Notes: a model not told the origin generated them from the sequence alone. DNA of 64,000 nucleotides from CAWIJJ01 sp963836405 (GCA_963836405.1 CAWIJL010000018.1:310001-374000), one strand, 5' to 3'; shown: positions 1 through 8,956, counted from the stretch's first letter. A program made the numbers and translations.

Positions 1-146
1 TTGACCCGCCGCACCGCCACTGTGACCATGTCCGCCCCGGTGGCTTCGTGGCAGCGCTGCATCTCCTGGAAACTACGGTACTTACCTGTTCCGACGATGA
101 GCCGGGAACGGAATTCCCGGCCTGCAATACTGAATGTCTCCGGCAT
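1..146 (-). CDS. thiG: Thiazole synthase ThiG, N-terminal 48 residues (gene runs off the window)
   Basis: Reading the minus strand from an ATG at 146 gives 48 residues that match the start of ThiG, which builds the thiazole phosphate ring of thiamine in the cytoplasm. The recognisable stretches are FRSRLIVGTGKY and GADMVTVAVRRV, both characteristic of the first strand and helix of the ThiG TIM barrel. A GAGG sits just upstream of the start. The gene begins 17 bp after the stop of the enolase-superfamily gene, so the two may be co-transcribed. The rest of the gene lies outside the window, so integrity cannot be judged. Confidence 0.88.
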   Translation of the reverse strand, partial: MPETFSIAGREFRSRLIVGTGKYRSFQEMQRCHEATGADMVTVAVRRV

Positions 147-163
147 TTCCTCATTGTAGCGGT

Positions 164-1372
164 TCAGCCGGCCGCTTCCGTTCCAGCCTCCCGCGAGCCG
201 CCGAAGTAGGACCACTCGCCGGGAATCCACGGATACCGATAGAGGACCGATTCGTCAACCGTTACCCCCAGTCCCGGGCCGCGCGGCACGATCAGGTCTT
301 CCTGGTCCAGATTGAGGGGTTCCTGGAGAATCTCCGCCGCCAGCGGAAAGGGATACATGCCGGCCCGCCCGGGTGTCGAGTAACAGGGATATTCCAGCCA
401 TTCCACTGCCTGCTCCGGCCAGCAGATACCCAGGTGCGCCGCCGCGATGACTTCGAGCGCCGTCCCGGCGCAATGAAAGGCAAAACGCAGCCCCTGGCGG
501 GCAATTTCGCCGAACAGCCGACGGCCGATGGCGTAGCCGCCGCGGCAACAGACGTCCATCTGCACGTAATCGACGGACTGGGTCAGGATGAGATCCAGGT
601 AACGCTCTTCGCTTGGTTCGTAGTAGCCGGCGGCCAGCGGCACCAGGTCCATCTCCTTCAGCCGCAGATAGCCGGCATGGTCGTCAGGAGGCAGCGGCTC
701 CTCCAGCCAGGCGACGTCATGCTCCGCCATAGCGGCGGCGAGCTCCTCGATCGCTTCCAGGGTGTAGTTTTGGCCGCCCATCTGCCGCCAGGCATGGGCG
801 TCCACCATCAGATCGAAGTCGGGCCCCACCGCCTCGCGCACGCGCCGCACCGCCTCGAGATCGCCCTCCGGCCCCAGCGCGGGCCGCATCTTATACGCCT
901 TAAACCCCTGCGCCGCAACCGCTTTGGCCTCCGCTGCAAAGCCCTCGGCATTCATATAGAGGCCGGCGCTGCCGTACAGCCTGATCCGGTCCCGGACCCG
1001 TCCGCCGATCAGTTCGGAGACCGGCGTTTCCCGGTGCTTGCCGGTGAGGTCCCAGAGCGCGATCTCGACGGCGCCCCAGGCGTTGACCAACCCGGCGTTA
1101 TCGCCGAATTCCTTCAGAAATTTCACGCGCAGAGCGTCCGGATCCGCCAGCACCCGGTGGCGCAGAAAGGGGGCAATTGCGGTTTCTATGGCCTCCCGGG
1201 TCCTTTCGTCGCCCGGACCGGGTCCGTAGCCGGTCAGTCCGCTGTCGCTCTCCACCCGCACCAGCATGGCGTCGCGCTTCAGGATGGTCCGTTCGCCGCC
1301 ACGAAACGGCAGCCGCACAGGTTCGGGAAACGGAAAGGAGAGAAGGTGGGCCCGCAACGACGCGATCTTCAT
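164..1372 (-). CDS. Mandelate racemase/muconate lactonizing enzyme family protein (enolase superfamily)
   Basis: A 402-residue enzyme of the MR branch of the enolase superfamily, which abstract a proton alpha to a carboxylate, usually on acid sugars. It has the N-terminal capping domain (about 1-125) and a TIM barrel. Visible active-site elements are a K-x-R pair in YKMR (about 161-163), the metal ligands Asp in DLMVDAH (about 191) and Glu in WLEEP (about 224), Asp in QMD (about 273) and a His in FHCAG (about 300). The third metal ligand is probably the Glu of GYYEP (about 252), an altered form of the usual GE motif. ATG 1372 is preferred over an in-frame GTG at 1378 because GAGG lies 5 bases upstream. 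Cytoplasmic; the substrate cannot be told from sequence. Confidence 0.85.
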   Translation of the reverse strand: MKIASLRAHLLSFPFPEPVRLPFRGGERTILKRDAMLVRVESDSGLTGYGPGPGDERTREAIETAIAPFLRHRVLADPDALRVKFLKEFGDNAGLVNAWGAVEIALWDLTGKHRETPVSELIGGRVRDRIRLYGSAGLYMNAEGFAAEAKAVAAQGFKAYKMRPALGPEGDLEAVRRVREAVGPDFDLMVDAHAWRQMGGQNYTLEAIEELAAAMAEHDVAWLEEPLPPDDHAGYLRLKEMDLVPLAAGYYEPSEERYLDLILTQSVDYVQMDVCCRGGYAIGRRLFGEIARQGLRFAFHCAGTALEVIAAAHLGICWPEQAVEWLEYPCYSTPGRAGMYPFPLAAEILQEPLNLDQEDLIVPRGPGLGVTVDESVLYRYPWIPGEWSYFGGSREAGTEAAG

Positions 1373-1426
1373 AGACACCTCGCATGGGCGCGCCGCCCAG
1401 CCCGGCGTCGAGCGAACGGCCAGCCG

Positions 1427-2281
1427 CTACAGATAGTGTGCCAGCAGCGCGGCCCCGCCCGCAGCAACAATCAGCGAAGATACCATAGGTATCCGCCACA
1501 ATCCGGCCGGACGTTTCAACTCGCCGAAAGACGGCGGAGACGCTTCCGCGGTTTCCGAAGCGGTTGCGTCCGGGACTAAAGGATCCGGCGTCTGGGCTTC
1601 AGGCGATGGAGGAGAAGGCGGGACAGGCGTCGGGGGCGGCGCCGTTTCCTTCGGTCCCCCGAGCTTTTCCGCAGTTTCCCTGCACATTTGCCCCATGGAG
1701 GCCACGAAGTCGAACACCGCCGCGTCGGTGTCGCGGGTCCGCGTGCGCAGTTCGGCGATTTCCTGGTTCTTTCGCTCCAGTTCTTCACGCAGCGGCGCTA
1801 GCCGATCTTCGAAGCGCGCGAACCGCTTCTCCACGGCCTGGTCCACCTGCTCGCCCACGATTCGGGCAACCTGCGCCGCAAACTCCCGGTGAAGGGCCAG
1901 GATCTGCCCGCGCAGCGACTCGATACTCTCCTCGATCGCACGCGCGTTGCCGCGATCCTGCTGGTTGAGCGCCTTCATTTCCACGGCGACGCGGGTCTCC
2001 AGATCGGCCAGACGCCGGTCCACCGAAGCCGCCTGTTCCTGAAGGCGAGCCTCCACGCCCTGAACCAGGCCTTCGACGATGCGCTGGTCGAAGTCGCCCG
2101 GCACCGGGGCGGAACTGCATTCGATCTGCCGGAGTCGCTCTTCCATTTGCTCCAGCCGGGATGCTTCGCCCGACCGGCGCGCCGCGTTCTGCGTCATTTT
2201 CATTCCCACGCCGAATGCCACCCCGTCCCCGAAAGCGACGGCAATGCTCCGCCAGAGCGACGAATCGCGGGAAGTGTTCAT
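1427..2281 (-). CDS. Coiled-coil protein with C-terminal membrane anchor, function unknown
   Basis: A 284-residue protein I do not recognise as a named family. The N-terminal 20 residues are weakly hydrophobic, residues about 40-200 are rich in Glu, Arg, Gln and Leu with heptad-like spacing and should form a long coiled coil, residues about 215-245 are Pro-rich, and the last 20 residues form a single hydrophobic segment, giving a tail-anchored topology. The stop is 48 bp before the enolase-superfamily gene on the same strand. No clear Shine-Dalgarno precedes the ATG. Confidence 0.65.
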   Translation of the reverse strand: MNTSRDSSLWRSIAVAFGDGVAFGVGMKMTQNAARRSGEASRLEQMEERLRQIECSSAPVPGDFDQRIVEGLVQGVEARLQEQAASVDRRLADLETRVAVEMKALNQQDRGNARAIEESIESLRGQILALHREFAAQVARIVGEQVDQAVEKRFARFEDRLAPLREELERKNQEIAELRTRTRDTDAAVFDFVASMGQMCRETAEKLGGPKETAPPPTPVPPSPPSPEAQTPDPLVPDATASETAEASPPSFGELKRPAGLWRIPMVSSLIVAAGGAALLAHYL

Positions 2282-2288
2282 ACAACAT

Positions 2289-2316
2289 AATCTAGCCGAA
2301 ATGTTTCGCTGGACAA
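2289..2316 (-). promoter_or_regulatory. Possible promoter of the coiled-coil protein gene, leaderless
   Basis: On the minus strand TTGTCC (2316-2311) and TAGATT (2294-2289) are separated by 16 bp, each matching four of six sigma-70 consensus bases. Transcription would start at about the ATG (2281), which fits the absence of a Shine-Dalgarno. Weak evidence. Confidence 0.25.
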
Positions 2317-2386
2317 AGCCAAATCTTTGGGGATGCTTCTCACCCTGGTCCTCCGATTGCCACTTTCACATTGGAAGGAGAATTGT

Positions 2387-2854
2387 ATGCACTTCTACAC
2401 ACGCCCGGCGCTGATCGCGGCCGCGGCTGCTTTGATATGGGCCGCCCCCTCCGCTTTGCGGGCCCAGGACGCCAATCGCGACGTGGTGGTGACCACCGCC
2501 TCGGCCGCCCAGATCGTGGACCGCCTGGAGAAGCGGACCGGCGACTTCAAATCTCAGTTCAACGAGGCCGTGGAGCACAGCATGATGGACGGGTCCAAGC
2601 TCGAAGATAACGCCAAGGACCGCGCCGACGACCTGCACGATAACGCCAGCAAGCTCAAAGACGAATTCCACGACAAGCAGGACAAGAACAACCCGAAGGT
2701 TCGGCAATGGGTGGATAAAACCCTGGCAGCGGGCGCGGACGTGAACAAAATCATGTCCAACCACCGCTTCACCGACAAGCTGCAAAACGAGTGGACTTCG
2801 CTGCGCAGGGACCTCAACGGCCTGGCCGCGCTCTACAACCTGTCGCCTATGTAG
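2387..2854 (+). CDS. Small secreted protein, function unknown
   Basis: A 155-residue protein with a clear Sec signal peptide (residues 1-27, ending near ALRAQ) and a mature part that is charged and helical, with many Lys, Asp and Asn residues and no cysteines. The start at 2387 is chosen over upstream in-frame codons because GGAAGGAG lies 6 bases upstream and because it places the signal peptide at the N-terminus. Its last 22 bases overlap tail to tail with the GT4 gene on the other strand. I do not recognise the family; a periplasmic location is inferred. Confidence 0.7.
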   Translation: MHFYTRPALIAAAAALIWAAPSALRAQDANRDVVVTTASAAQIVDRLEKRTGDFKSQFNEAVEHSMMDGSKLEDNAKDRADDLHDNASKLKDEFHDKQDKNNPKVRQWVDKTLAAGADVNKIMSNHRFTDKLQNEWTSLRRDLNGLAALYNLSPM

Positions 2855-3981
2855 GCGCCCTTACTCTCTTGTCGCGCGGCGGCAGCACCGAGCGCTTTCA
2901 GCGTTCCTCTGGCCGTCGTTTCCCAGGAGAACTGCGCCGCCCGCCGCGGGCCTTCGTACGCGAGTTGCCGGCGCAGTTCTTCGTCCCCGGTAATGCGGAC
3001 CAATGCCGAGAGCATGGCTCCGCGGTCTTGCGGGTCGAACTGTAGCGCGCCCTTTCCCGCGATGCTGCCCACCGGGTCAATGTTCGAACAGGCCGTCGGA
3101 ATCGCCGCAGCCATTGCTTCCAGCACCGGAAGTCCGAAGCCTTCAAACAGGGTCGGGTAGATGAACGCGAAGGCGCGCCGGTAGAGTTCGTGGAGGTCCC
3201 GCCGGGGAATCCAGCCGGCAAATTCCACCGCATCTTCGAGGCCCAGGCGCCGCCGCACACCCTCCAATGTCTCCGTCGCCAAACCGCGCAGCCCGCAAAT
3301 CACCAGCCGGAATTCCGGGTGCTCCCGCCGGAACCCGGCGAAGGCTTCCATCAGACCATCAAGATTTTTGTGCGGGTGCAGGGTCGAAACGGCCAGAAGG
3401 AACGATTCCGGGGCGCGAACAGCGGCCAGTTCCGAGAATTCGCGATCGACGCCGAGGGGCAGAACGTCGATCCGTTCCGGTGGAATCCGGTAAAAGAACT
3501 GGAGGTCGCGCGCGGTGCGTGCCGAAACGGCGATCAGGCGCTCGGAGATTCTGGCCGACCCGTAGAGAAAGAACCGCCAGAACGGCAGGTCGAACCAGCG
3601 GAAATATTCCGGGTGCCGCTTGTGCTGCAAATCGTGGAAGACGGTCACTTGCGGACACCCGCACAGCAACGGCGCGGTGAATCCCGGATTCAGCAGCACA
3701 TCCAATTGAAGGCGCGCTGCCTGCACCGGCAGCACGATCTGCTCCCAGAGAATGCGCGCGGGCCGGAAACTGGCCCGTACGGCTTGCGGGACGGCCGCGA
3801 AGTTGGGCTGTTTGGGAACCAGGTCCGGTCCGGTCTCCCGGTTGGCGAAGATGAAATAACGGTTCACCGGATCGAGCGCGGAAAGCGCGGAGAGCAGGCC
3901 CCGCAGGTAGATTTCCGTGCCGCCGACGCCTCCCGGGATCAGGTACAGCGCATTGACGCCGATCCGCAGGGGCCGCTCCAT
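2833..3981 (-). CDS. Glycosyltransferase family 4 (GT-B fold)
   Basis: A 382-residue GT4-type retaining glycosyltransferase. The N-terminal half carries the acceptor-side motif GGVGGTEIYLRG (about 17-28); the C-terminal half has the donor-site elements HPHKN (about 203-207) and the EX7E motif in FEGFGLPVLEAM (Glu 280 and Glu 288). Length and order fit mannosyl/glucosyltransferases that work on lipid-linked sugars at the inner membrane. It is the last gene of a five-gene minus-strand glycan operon, 3 bp after the TMTC-like gene. Donor and acceptor sugars cannot be predicted. Confidence 0.9.
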   Translation of the reverse strand: MERPLRIGVNALYLIPGGVGGTEIYLRGLLSALSALDPVNRYFIFANRETGPDLVPKQPNFAAVPQAVRASFRPARILWEQIVLPVQAARLQLDVLLNPGFTAPLLCGCPQVTVFHDLQHKRHPEYFRWFDLPFWRFFLYGSARISERLIAVSARTARDLQFFYRIPPERIDVLPLGVDREFSELAAVRAPESFLLAVSTLHPHKNLDGLMEAFAGFRREHPEFRLVICGLRGLATETLEGVRRRLGLEDAVEFAGWIPRRDLHELYRRAFAFIYPTLFEGFGLPVLEAMAAAIPTACSNIDPVGSIAGKGALQFDPQDRGAMLSALVRITGDEELRRQLAYEGPRRAAQFSWETTARGTLKALGAAAARQESKGAYIGDRL

Positions 3982-3984
3982 ATC

Positions 3985-5778
3985 TCAGCGTTCCTGCTGC
4001 CGCGCCGCTTCTTGCGCCATCCTCAATTCCTGAAGGGCCTCCGCACTCTGCGGGTTGAGCGACAAGGCGCGCGTATAATCGGCGACTGCCAGGGCCGGCT
4101 GATTCAGCTTGAGGTGGATCTTGCCGCGGTAAAGATATGTGGCGTAGTAGTTGGGGTCGATGGTCTCCGCTTCCGCCAGCGCCTGCAACGCCTTCGGCCA
4201 TTCCGAATGCTTCGCGTAGACCATGCCGATCTGCGAGTACACATGCGCGGTCCGGTCCACCGAAGCCGCCTCCCGCAGTTTCGCCAGCGCCTCGTCCGTC
4301 CTTCCCAGCGCGTCCAGCGACAACGCCCAGTCGATCAGCAGGTTGTAATGCGTAACGGGATCGACCTGACCTGTCTGGCGGAACTGCTCCACCGCCTTGC
4401 CGTACTCGCCGCGCTCAAAATACGCGAAGCCGAGCTGGAAATGAGCGCGCGGTTTGGCCGGCGACTTTTGCACCGTATCCTCCCACAGCGAGATGGGGTT
4501 CGACCACACCTCCGCCCGCGAGTAGGTGACGCCCGCCGAGACCATGGCGGCAAACAGGCAGGCCCCTACCAGTACCCGCCGGTCCACTTTCACGCGGCGC
4601 CCGAATTCGAGAACGATCAGCAGCAGCCCGAGCATGGAAAAGTAGGCGCGCCGCTCGGCGATGGCATCCTGAATCGGCAGGATGGAGGACGTAGGCGACA
4701 TCAACAGCAGGTAGGCGAAAAAACCGAAGCTGGCGAGCGGGAAGCGCTTGCGGTAAACCCACGCGAGCACGGTCAAAGCCAGCAGGGCTGCCAGGCCGAA
4801 GATCGCGCCCCGGTCAAGCAGGGTGTGGGAAACGGGGAAGTCCCAATCGGCGGTGAGGTGGAAAGGAGCCAGAAAAATCGCTACGTACACGAACAGGGCG
4901 CGGCACTGGGTGAAGAAATACTGATACCAGGTGACGTCCTCGAGGTGGAATCCGGCGCTCTGCGAGGTGATCAGGATGCGCCAGAAGAAAACCACGGCCA
5001 GCGCCGCACCCGCGGCCATGGGCAGATACAGGCGCCAGTTGTTCTTGATGCCGCGAAAGGAAAAACCGGGGTTCCACCAGTAGTCGGCCAGCAGCATCAG
5101 ACCGGGCAGCACGATGATCTGTTCCTTGGAGAGCAGCGCGAGGCCGAAGAAAGCGAACACCAGCGCCACGCGTTTCCACGATATCGCCCGCTCCCGGCGG
5201 TACAGGAAAAGAGTGAACGCCAGGAAGGCAAACATGACGCTCTGGCCTTCCGACCGGCCGGCCACGTACGCCACCGTTTCCGATTGCAGGGGATGCAACA
5301 GGTACACGACGCCCGCGAATGCGCCCAGCACGCGGCTGCGGGAGGGTTCGGTCCCGGACCATTCGAGCAGCCGGACCGCGATCAGGTAAACCAGGCCGCT
5401 GGTGACACAGTGAAACAGCACGTTGACGATGTGAAAGGAAAACGAGTGTTCCCCGGAAATCTGCACGTTGAGCCAGTACGTAAGCATCAGCGCCGGCCGG
5501 ACGCCGCTGAGCCACGACCGCAGCGGTTCGTGGAAGCCAGGCCAGCTGAAAGGCATGGCGCTGTCGTCAAACAGGAACGGCGCGTTCAAGGCGGGCGAAT
5601 AAGCCCAGAAAACGGCCACCAGGGCCGCGCCCAACACCACCCAGAGCCGCCACGCCGCATTGGTGGAATGCGGCGCCGCGACGGCCTCCGTCGTTCCGTT
5701 CCGCCGCGGGCCGGAATGGCGCGCCGCTCCGGGACCTTCCCGCGCTCTCACATGCGATTCAACCTTCCTGCTTCTCAT
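3985..5778 (-). CDS. TMTC-like GT-C membrane protein with C-terminal TPR repeats
   Basis: A 597-residue protein with about ten membrane segments (residues 45-400) followed by TPR repeats (about 420-597). The N-terminal part resembles GT-C transferases of the TMTC/DUF1736 kind: an acidic pair in FDDSAMPF (about 71-72) in the first outside loop, the HPLQSETVAYVAGRSE segment, and conserved Trp/Tyr-rich loops. Eukaryotic TMTC proteins transfer mannose from dolichyl-phosphate-mannose to protein; the bacterial role is inferred only. ATG 5778 is chosen because CAGGAG lies just upstream; the open frame extends 23 codons further but would overlap DUF2304 heavily. It overlaps the 3' end of the DUF2304 gene by 20 bp, implying translational coupling. 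Confidence 0.8.
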   Translation of the reverse strand: MRSRKVESHVRAREGPGAARHSGPRRNGTTEAVAAPHSTNAAWRLWVVLGAALVAVFWAYSPALNAPFLFDDSAMPFSWPGFHEPLRSWLSGVRPALMLTYWLNVQISGEHSFSFHIVNVLFHCVTSGLVYLIAVRLLEWSGTEPSRSRVLGAFAGVVYLLHPLQSETVAYVAGRSEGQSVMFAFLAFTLFLYRRERAISWKRVALVFAFFGLALLSKEQIIVLPGLMLLADYWWNPGFSFRGIKNNWRLYLPMAAGAALAVVFFWRILITSQSAGFHLEDVTWYQYFFTQCRALFVYVAIFLAPFHLTADWDFPVSHTLLDRGAIFGLAALLALTVLAWVYRKRFPLASFGFFAYLLLMSPTSSILPIQDAIAERRAYFSMLGLLLIVLEFGRRVKVDRRVLVGACLFAAMVSAGVTYSRAEVWSNPISLWEDTVQKSPAKPRAHFQLGFAYFERGEYGKAVEQFRQTGQVDPVTHYNLLIDWALSLDALGRTDEALAKLREAASVDRTAHVYSQIGMVYAKHSEWPKALQALAEAETIDPNYYATYLYRGKIHLKLNQPALAVADYTRALSLNPQSAEALQELRMAQEAARQQER

Positions 5779-6121
5779 GGCTCCTGAGAGACTCGATGTG
5801 ATACTCGAGGATTGCAACTTTCTGCGCGAGGGCGATGTTGTCGTCACGCAGATGCGAGACGATGATGGAAAATCGGAAAAACATCACCAGGAATACGCTG
5901 CCGGCAATGAGGAACAGCGTCAGCGGTGTGTCCGGAATGCCGAAATTCCGGGTCAGGTAGTCGAGCGCCGGCCGCGCGCGGGAAAGCAGCAGCATCAGCA
6001 CCGCGGCCACCAGCCAGCTCACCGAGTGCTCTACCCGAATGTGCTCCCGCCGCACCGAGACCAGTACCAGCACCAGCAGCAACAGGCTCAGCGCCGTCGT
6101 GATGTTCAACAGGCTCTGCAT
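5759..6121 (-). CDS. DUF2304 small membrane protein
   Basis: A 120-residue protein with three hydrophobic segments (about 4-22, 33-52, 66-90) and a charged, helical C-terminus (DDNIALAQKVAILE). This pattern fits DUF2304, a family regularly encoded beside polyprenyl-phosphate-sugar synthases of the GT2/DPMS type, where it may act as an accessory subunit or flippase partner. Here it directly follows such a GT2 gene: its ATG comes right after that gene's TAG stop. A GGAG precedes the start by 5 bases. Confidence 0.8.
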   Translation of the reverse strand: MQSLLNITTALSLLLLVLVLVSVRREHIRVEHSVSWLVAAVLMLLLSRARPALDYLTRNFGIPDTPLTLFLIAGSVFLVMFFRFSIIVSHLRDDNIALAQKVAILEYHIESLRSHEKQEG

Positions 6122-6865
6122 CTAATCTCCGCTCCCCGGTCCGCCGCGATGAAATCGCCTCTCGTAACGCAGTACGTTGACGAAAACGCCCAGCAATACG
6201 TGCAGAATGTAGGACAGCGATTTGAATGCCGTAATGGAACTTCTGCCGCCTGCCCGTGGACGCATCTTGCACGGCACCTCCTCGAAGCGGAAGCGGCGCC
6301 GCTGTAGCACCACGAGCGTTTCGATTTCCGGATAGGCCAAGGGAAAACTCCGGCTGAACACGCTGAGCGCCCGCCGGTTGACGCCCACGAAGCCGGACGT
6401 CGGGTCCTGCACCGGCCTGCCCAGGATGGGCCGAAGCACCGCCCGGAAAAAAACGATGCCCGCCGCGCGCACAGGGCCGGGACGGAACCCCTCCCCGACT
6501 CGCGAACCGATCACCATCTCGCAGCCCGACTGCACCAGCCGTTCCAGAATCCGCAAAATATCGCGCGCGTCGTGCTGCCCGTCGCCATCTACCCGGATGA
6601 CGTATTCGTAGCCCAATTCGTAGGCCAGTTTATAACCAGCCTGTACGCACCCGCCCAGGCCGAGGTGATGCGGCAGGGACAGTATGTCCGCGCCCGCGTT
6701 GCGGGCAACGGCCACCGTGGCATCCTCGGAACAGTCGTCGATCACCAGAACCGGCACGCCGGGCACATGCTGCCGCACGGACCGCACCACTGCGCCCACC
6801 GCGGCTTCCTCATTCCAGGCCGGCACGATCACCAGAAGCTCGCCCGCGCCGCCCGCGCGGGTCAA
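6122..6865 (-). CDS. GT2 glycosyltransferase, polyprenyl-phosphate mannose/glucose synthase-like
   Basis: About 247 residues with the GT-A core of DPM1-like enzymes: LLVIVPAWNEE (10-20), VLVIDDCSEDAT (39-50), the metal-binding DGDGQHD (93-99), and the QDPTSGF segment (about 148). Such enzymes move a sugar from a nucleotide sugar to polyprenyl phosphate on the cytoplasmic face. The open frame extends far upstream, but residues there are antisense to the preceding gene; the likely start is a TTG at 6865 whose T-T-G-A overlaps the preceding stop codon, the usual sign of coupled translation. A C-terminal hydrophobic stretch (about 212-230) may anchor it to the membrane. Confidence 0.85.
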   Translation of the reverse strand: MTRAGGAGELLVIVPAWNEEAAVGAVVRSVRQHVPGVPVLVIDDCSEDATVAVARNAGADILSLPHHLGLGGCVQAGYKLAYELGYEYVIRVDGDGQHDARDILRILERLVQSGCEMVIGSRVGEGFRPGPVRAAGIVFFRAVLRPILGRPVQDPTSGFVGVNRRALSVFSRSFPLAYPEIETLVVLQRRRFRFEEVPCKMRPRAGGRSSITAFKSLSYILHVLLGVFVNVLRYERRFHRGGPGSGD

Positions 6866-7875
6866 AGCAGCGCCACCTTTCGGGCACTGATGCGGTTCGT
6901 CCGTACCAGGTGGCGGAAAACGGCCGGCGTGATCCGCGCCCGGGCGCGGATCGCCCGGCGCTCGCGCCATAAACGGGGCAGGTTGGCCAGCAGCGCTGCG
7001 TGCGCCTTCAGTACATACCATGCCAAGCGGGGGCCGGCATTTCCTTCGCTCCGAAAACGGGCGGCGCTGCCGTGTCCCGAGACCAGATATCGCAAGTGCC
7101 AGCCATAACGTGCCAGCGCCACTGCGGGCGCGGCCAGCAGCATACGCGCCGGAAAGTTCTTTACCAGCAGGAAGAGGCGGTTCCGCTCCACGTAGTACGC
7201 TTTCACCGGCGAAGCCCGGCCTGCCGAGTGTGAATAGTGATGCTCCACAACCGCTTCCGGGGCGTACAGGCATTTCCAACCCGCCCAGCGCGCGCGCAGG
7301 CCCAGGTCGGTATCTTCGCAGTAGAGAAAGAACCGGCCGTCGAAGCCGCCGGTCTCATCGAGCATGCGGCGCCGGTAAAGGGCTGCCGCGCCGCTCGCGA
7401 AAAGCGTCTCCTCGGATACCGGGAAGTCGGCCGGCTCCCTGCCGTGGCCGCGCTGTTTGCTGCTGCCGTCGCCGGCAATCAGCATGCCCGCCGAATCCAG
7501 CCGCTCTTCTCCGAAAAAGCGCACCTGCGAGGCGCACATCCCCGCGTCCGGCCGGCTCTCGAGAGCTTGCACCAGCGCATCCAGCCACTGCGGATGCGCG
7601 ACGGCATCGTCGTTGAGAGTCGCCACATAGGGCGACTTGGACGCAGCGATCCCCTGGTTGACCGCTTCGCCGAAACCGGCGTTCCGGCGGTTTTCGATCA
7701 CCCGCGCTCCCGGGGCCGAACCGTTGATTCGTGCGAGTCCCTTTCCGCTGTTGTCCACGACGATCACTTCAAAATCGCGACGTGTCTGCCGCCCGAGGGA
7801 TTCCACGCACTCGCGAAGCCTCGAATCCGCAGTCAGGGTGGGGATCACCACCGATACGAGGAAGTCAGGCAACAT
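6862..7875 (-). CDS. GT2 glycosyltransferase, rhamnosyltransferase-like
   Basis: A 337-residue GT2 enzyme: SVVIPTLTADSRL (8-20), VIVVDNSGKG (37-46), the NDDA nucleotide-sugar site (88-91), and the CEDTDLGLRARWAGW catalytic-base segment (186-200), all typical of the rhamnosyl/galactofuranosyl GT2 group that builds O-antigen or exopolysaccharide. It is the first gene of the minus-strand operon running to 2833 and faces the PD40 gene across a 76 bp divergent gap. Cytoplasmic or membrane-associated. Confidence 0.88.
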   Translation of the reverse strand: MLPDFLVSVVIPTLTADSRLRECVESLGRQTRRDFEVIVVDNSGKGLARINGSAPGARVIENRRNAGFGEAVNQGIAASKSPYVATLNDDAVAHPQWLDALVQALESRPDAGMCASQVRFFGEERLDSAGMLIAGDGSSKQRGHGREPADFPVSEETLFASGAAALYRRRMLDETGGFDGRFFLYCEDTDLGLRARWAGWKCLYAPEAVVEHHYSHSAGRASPVKAYYVERNRLFLLVKNFPARMLLAAPAVALARYGWHLRYLVSGHGSAARFRSEGNAGPRLAWYVLKAHAALLANLPRLWRERRAIRARARITPAVFRHLVRTNRISARKVALL

Positions 7876-7951
7876 TCGATTTTACCAGTTGCGCGCTTCC
7901 CGCAATTCCTGCGATCTCTGCGGGGACCGCAGTATACTGGCCTTTCTGCAT

Positions 7952-8956
7952 ATGTTGCGAGTATCGATCCTTACATTCACGGCCGCCTTTTGTGCCGTTG
8001 CCCAGACCGGCCGCTTTGCCGACGTCCGCCAGCTCACCAGCGGCGGCGAAAACGCGGAAGCTTACTGGGCGCCGGACGGGCAGCGGCTGATTTTTCAAAC
8101 CACGCGGCCGCCCTACCCGTGCGACCAGATCTTCGTGATGAATGCCGACGGTTCCAACCAGCACCTGGTCTCGACGGGCAAGGGCCGCACCACCTGCGGC
8201 TATTTTTGCGCCGACAACAAGCACATTGTCTACGCTTCCACCCATGCCGCATCCGATTCCTGCCCGGTGAACCCGGACCGCAGCAAAGGCTACGTCTGGG
8301 GCGTGTTCGACAGCTACGATATCTACCTCGCCACCGACGCCGGGAAAATCGAGAAGCGGCTGACCGACACTCCCGGCTACGACGCGGAAGCAACCGTCAA
8401 CTGGAAGACCGGCAACGTGGTCTACACCTCGCTCGCTTCGAAGGACCTGGACCTGTGGACCATGAAGCTGGACGGCACGGGCAAGAAGCAGATCACGCGG
8501 GAGATCGGCTACGACGGCGGGGCCGTTTACTCGCGCGACGGAACGAAAATGGTCTGGCGAGCCAATCATCCGAAGGCGCCCGCGGACCTCGAGAAGTACA
8601 AATCCCTGCTGGCCGGCAACCTGGTGGCTCCCATGAAGATGGAGATCGTCGTCTCCGACGCGGGCGGCGCCAATCCACGGACCGTTACGAACTTCGGCTG
8701 CGCCAGTTTCGCCCCCACCTTCACGCCCGACGGCAAGAAGATCCTCTTCGCTTCCAACAAGCACGAGTGCGACGGACGGAAGTTCGAACTGTTCCTGATC
8801 AACCTGGACGGCACGGGCCTCGAGCAGGTCACGAACTTCGGCGGCTTCACGTCGTTTCCGGAGTTTTCGCCGGACGGCAAAACGCTGGTCTTCTGCTCCG
8901 ATAAAGGCGCCAAGGACCGCTACGAGTTCAACATCTTCACGGCGAAGTGGAACTGA
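7952..8956 (+). CDS. Secreted TolB-like PD40 beta-propeller protein
   Basis: A 334-residue protein with a short signal peptide (MLRVSILTFTAAFCAVAQ) and five or six PD40/WD40-like blades, each with the pattern (Y/F)xPDGxxLxFxS followed by I(F/Y)xMNxDG; clear copies are at AYWAPDGQRLIFQT (about 31-44), FTPDGKKILFAS and FSPDGKTLVFCS near the C-terminus. The fold matches the TolB C-terminal propeller, used for protein binding in the periplasm; the N-terminal TolB domain is missing, so this is not TolB itself. ATG 7952 is chosen because it begins the signal peptide. A TATACT hexamer lies at 7933-7938 but no good -35 is visible. The 3' end overlaps the convergent sigma-54 activator gene by 20 bp. 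Confidence 0.8.
   Translation: MLRVSILTFTAAFCAVAQTGRFADVRQLTSGGENAEAYWAPDGQRLIFQTTRPPYPCDQIFVMNADGSNQHLVSTGKGRTTCGYFCADNKHIVYASTHAASDSCPVNPDRSKGYVWGVFDSYDIYLATDAGKIEKRLTDTPGYDAEATVNWKTGNVVYTSLASKDLDLWTMKLDGTGKKQITREIGYDGGAVYSRDGTKMVWRANHPKAPADLEKYKSLLAGNLVAPMKMEIVVSDAGGANPRTVTNFGCASFAPTFTPDGKKILFASNKHECDGRKFELFLINLDGTGLEQVTNFGGFTSFPEFSPDGKTLVFCSDKGAKDRYEFNIFTAKWN

Noticed and set aside
3190..5787. An 865-codon open frame on the plus strand opposite the GT4 and TMTC-like genes
   Set aside because: It is antisense to two clear genes, has no recognisable motif and is rich in Arg, Pro and Gln, as expected of a high-G+C shadow frame.
7933..7938. TATACT as a -10 box for the PD40 gene
   Set aside because: No acceptable -35 lies 16-18 bp upstream, so it is mentioned with the gene but not listed as a promoter.
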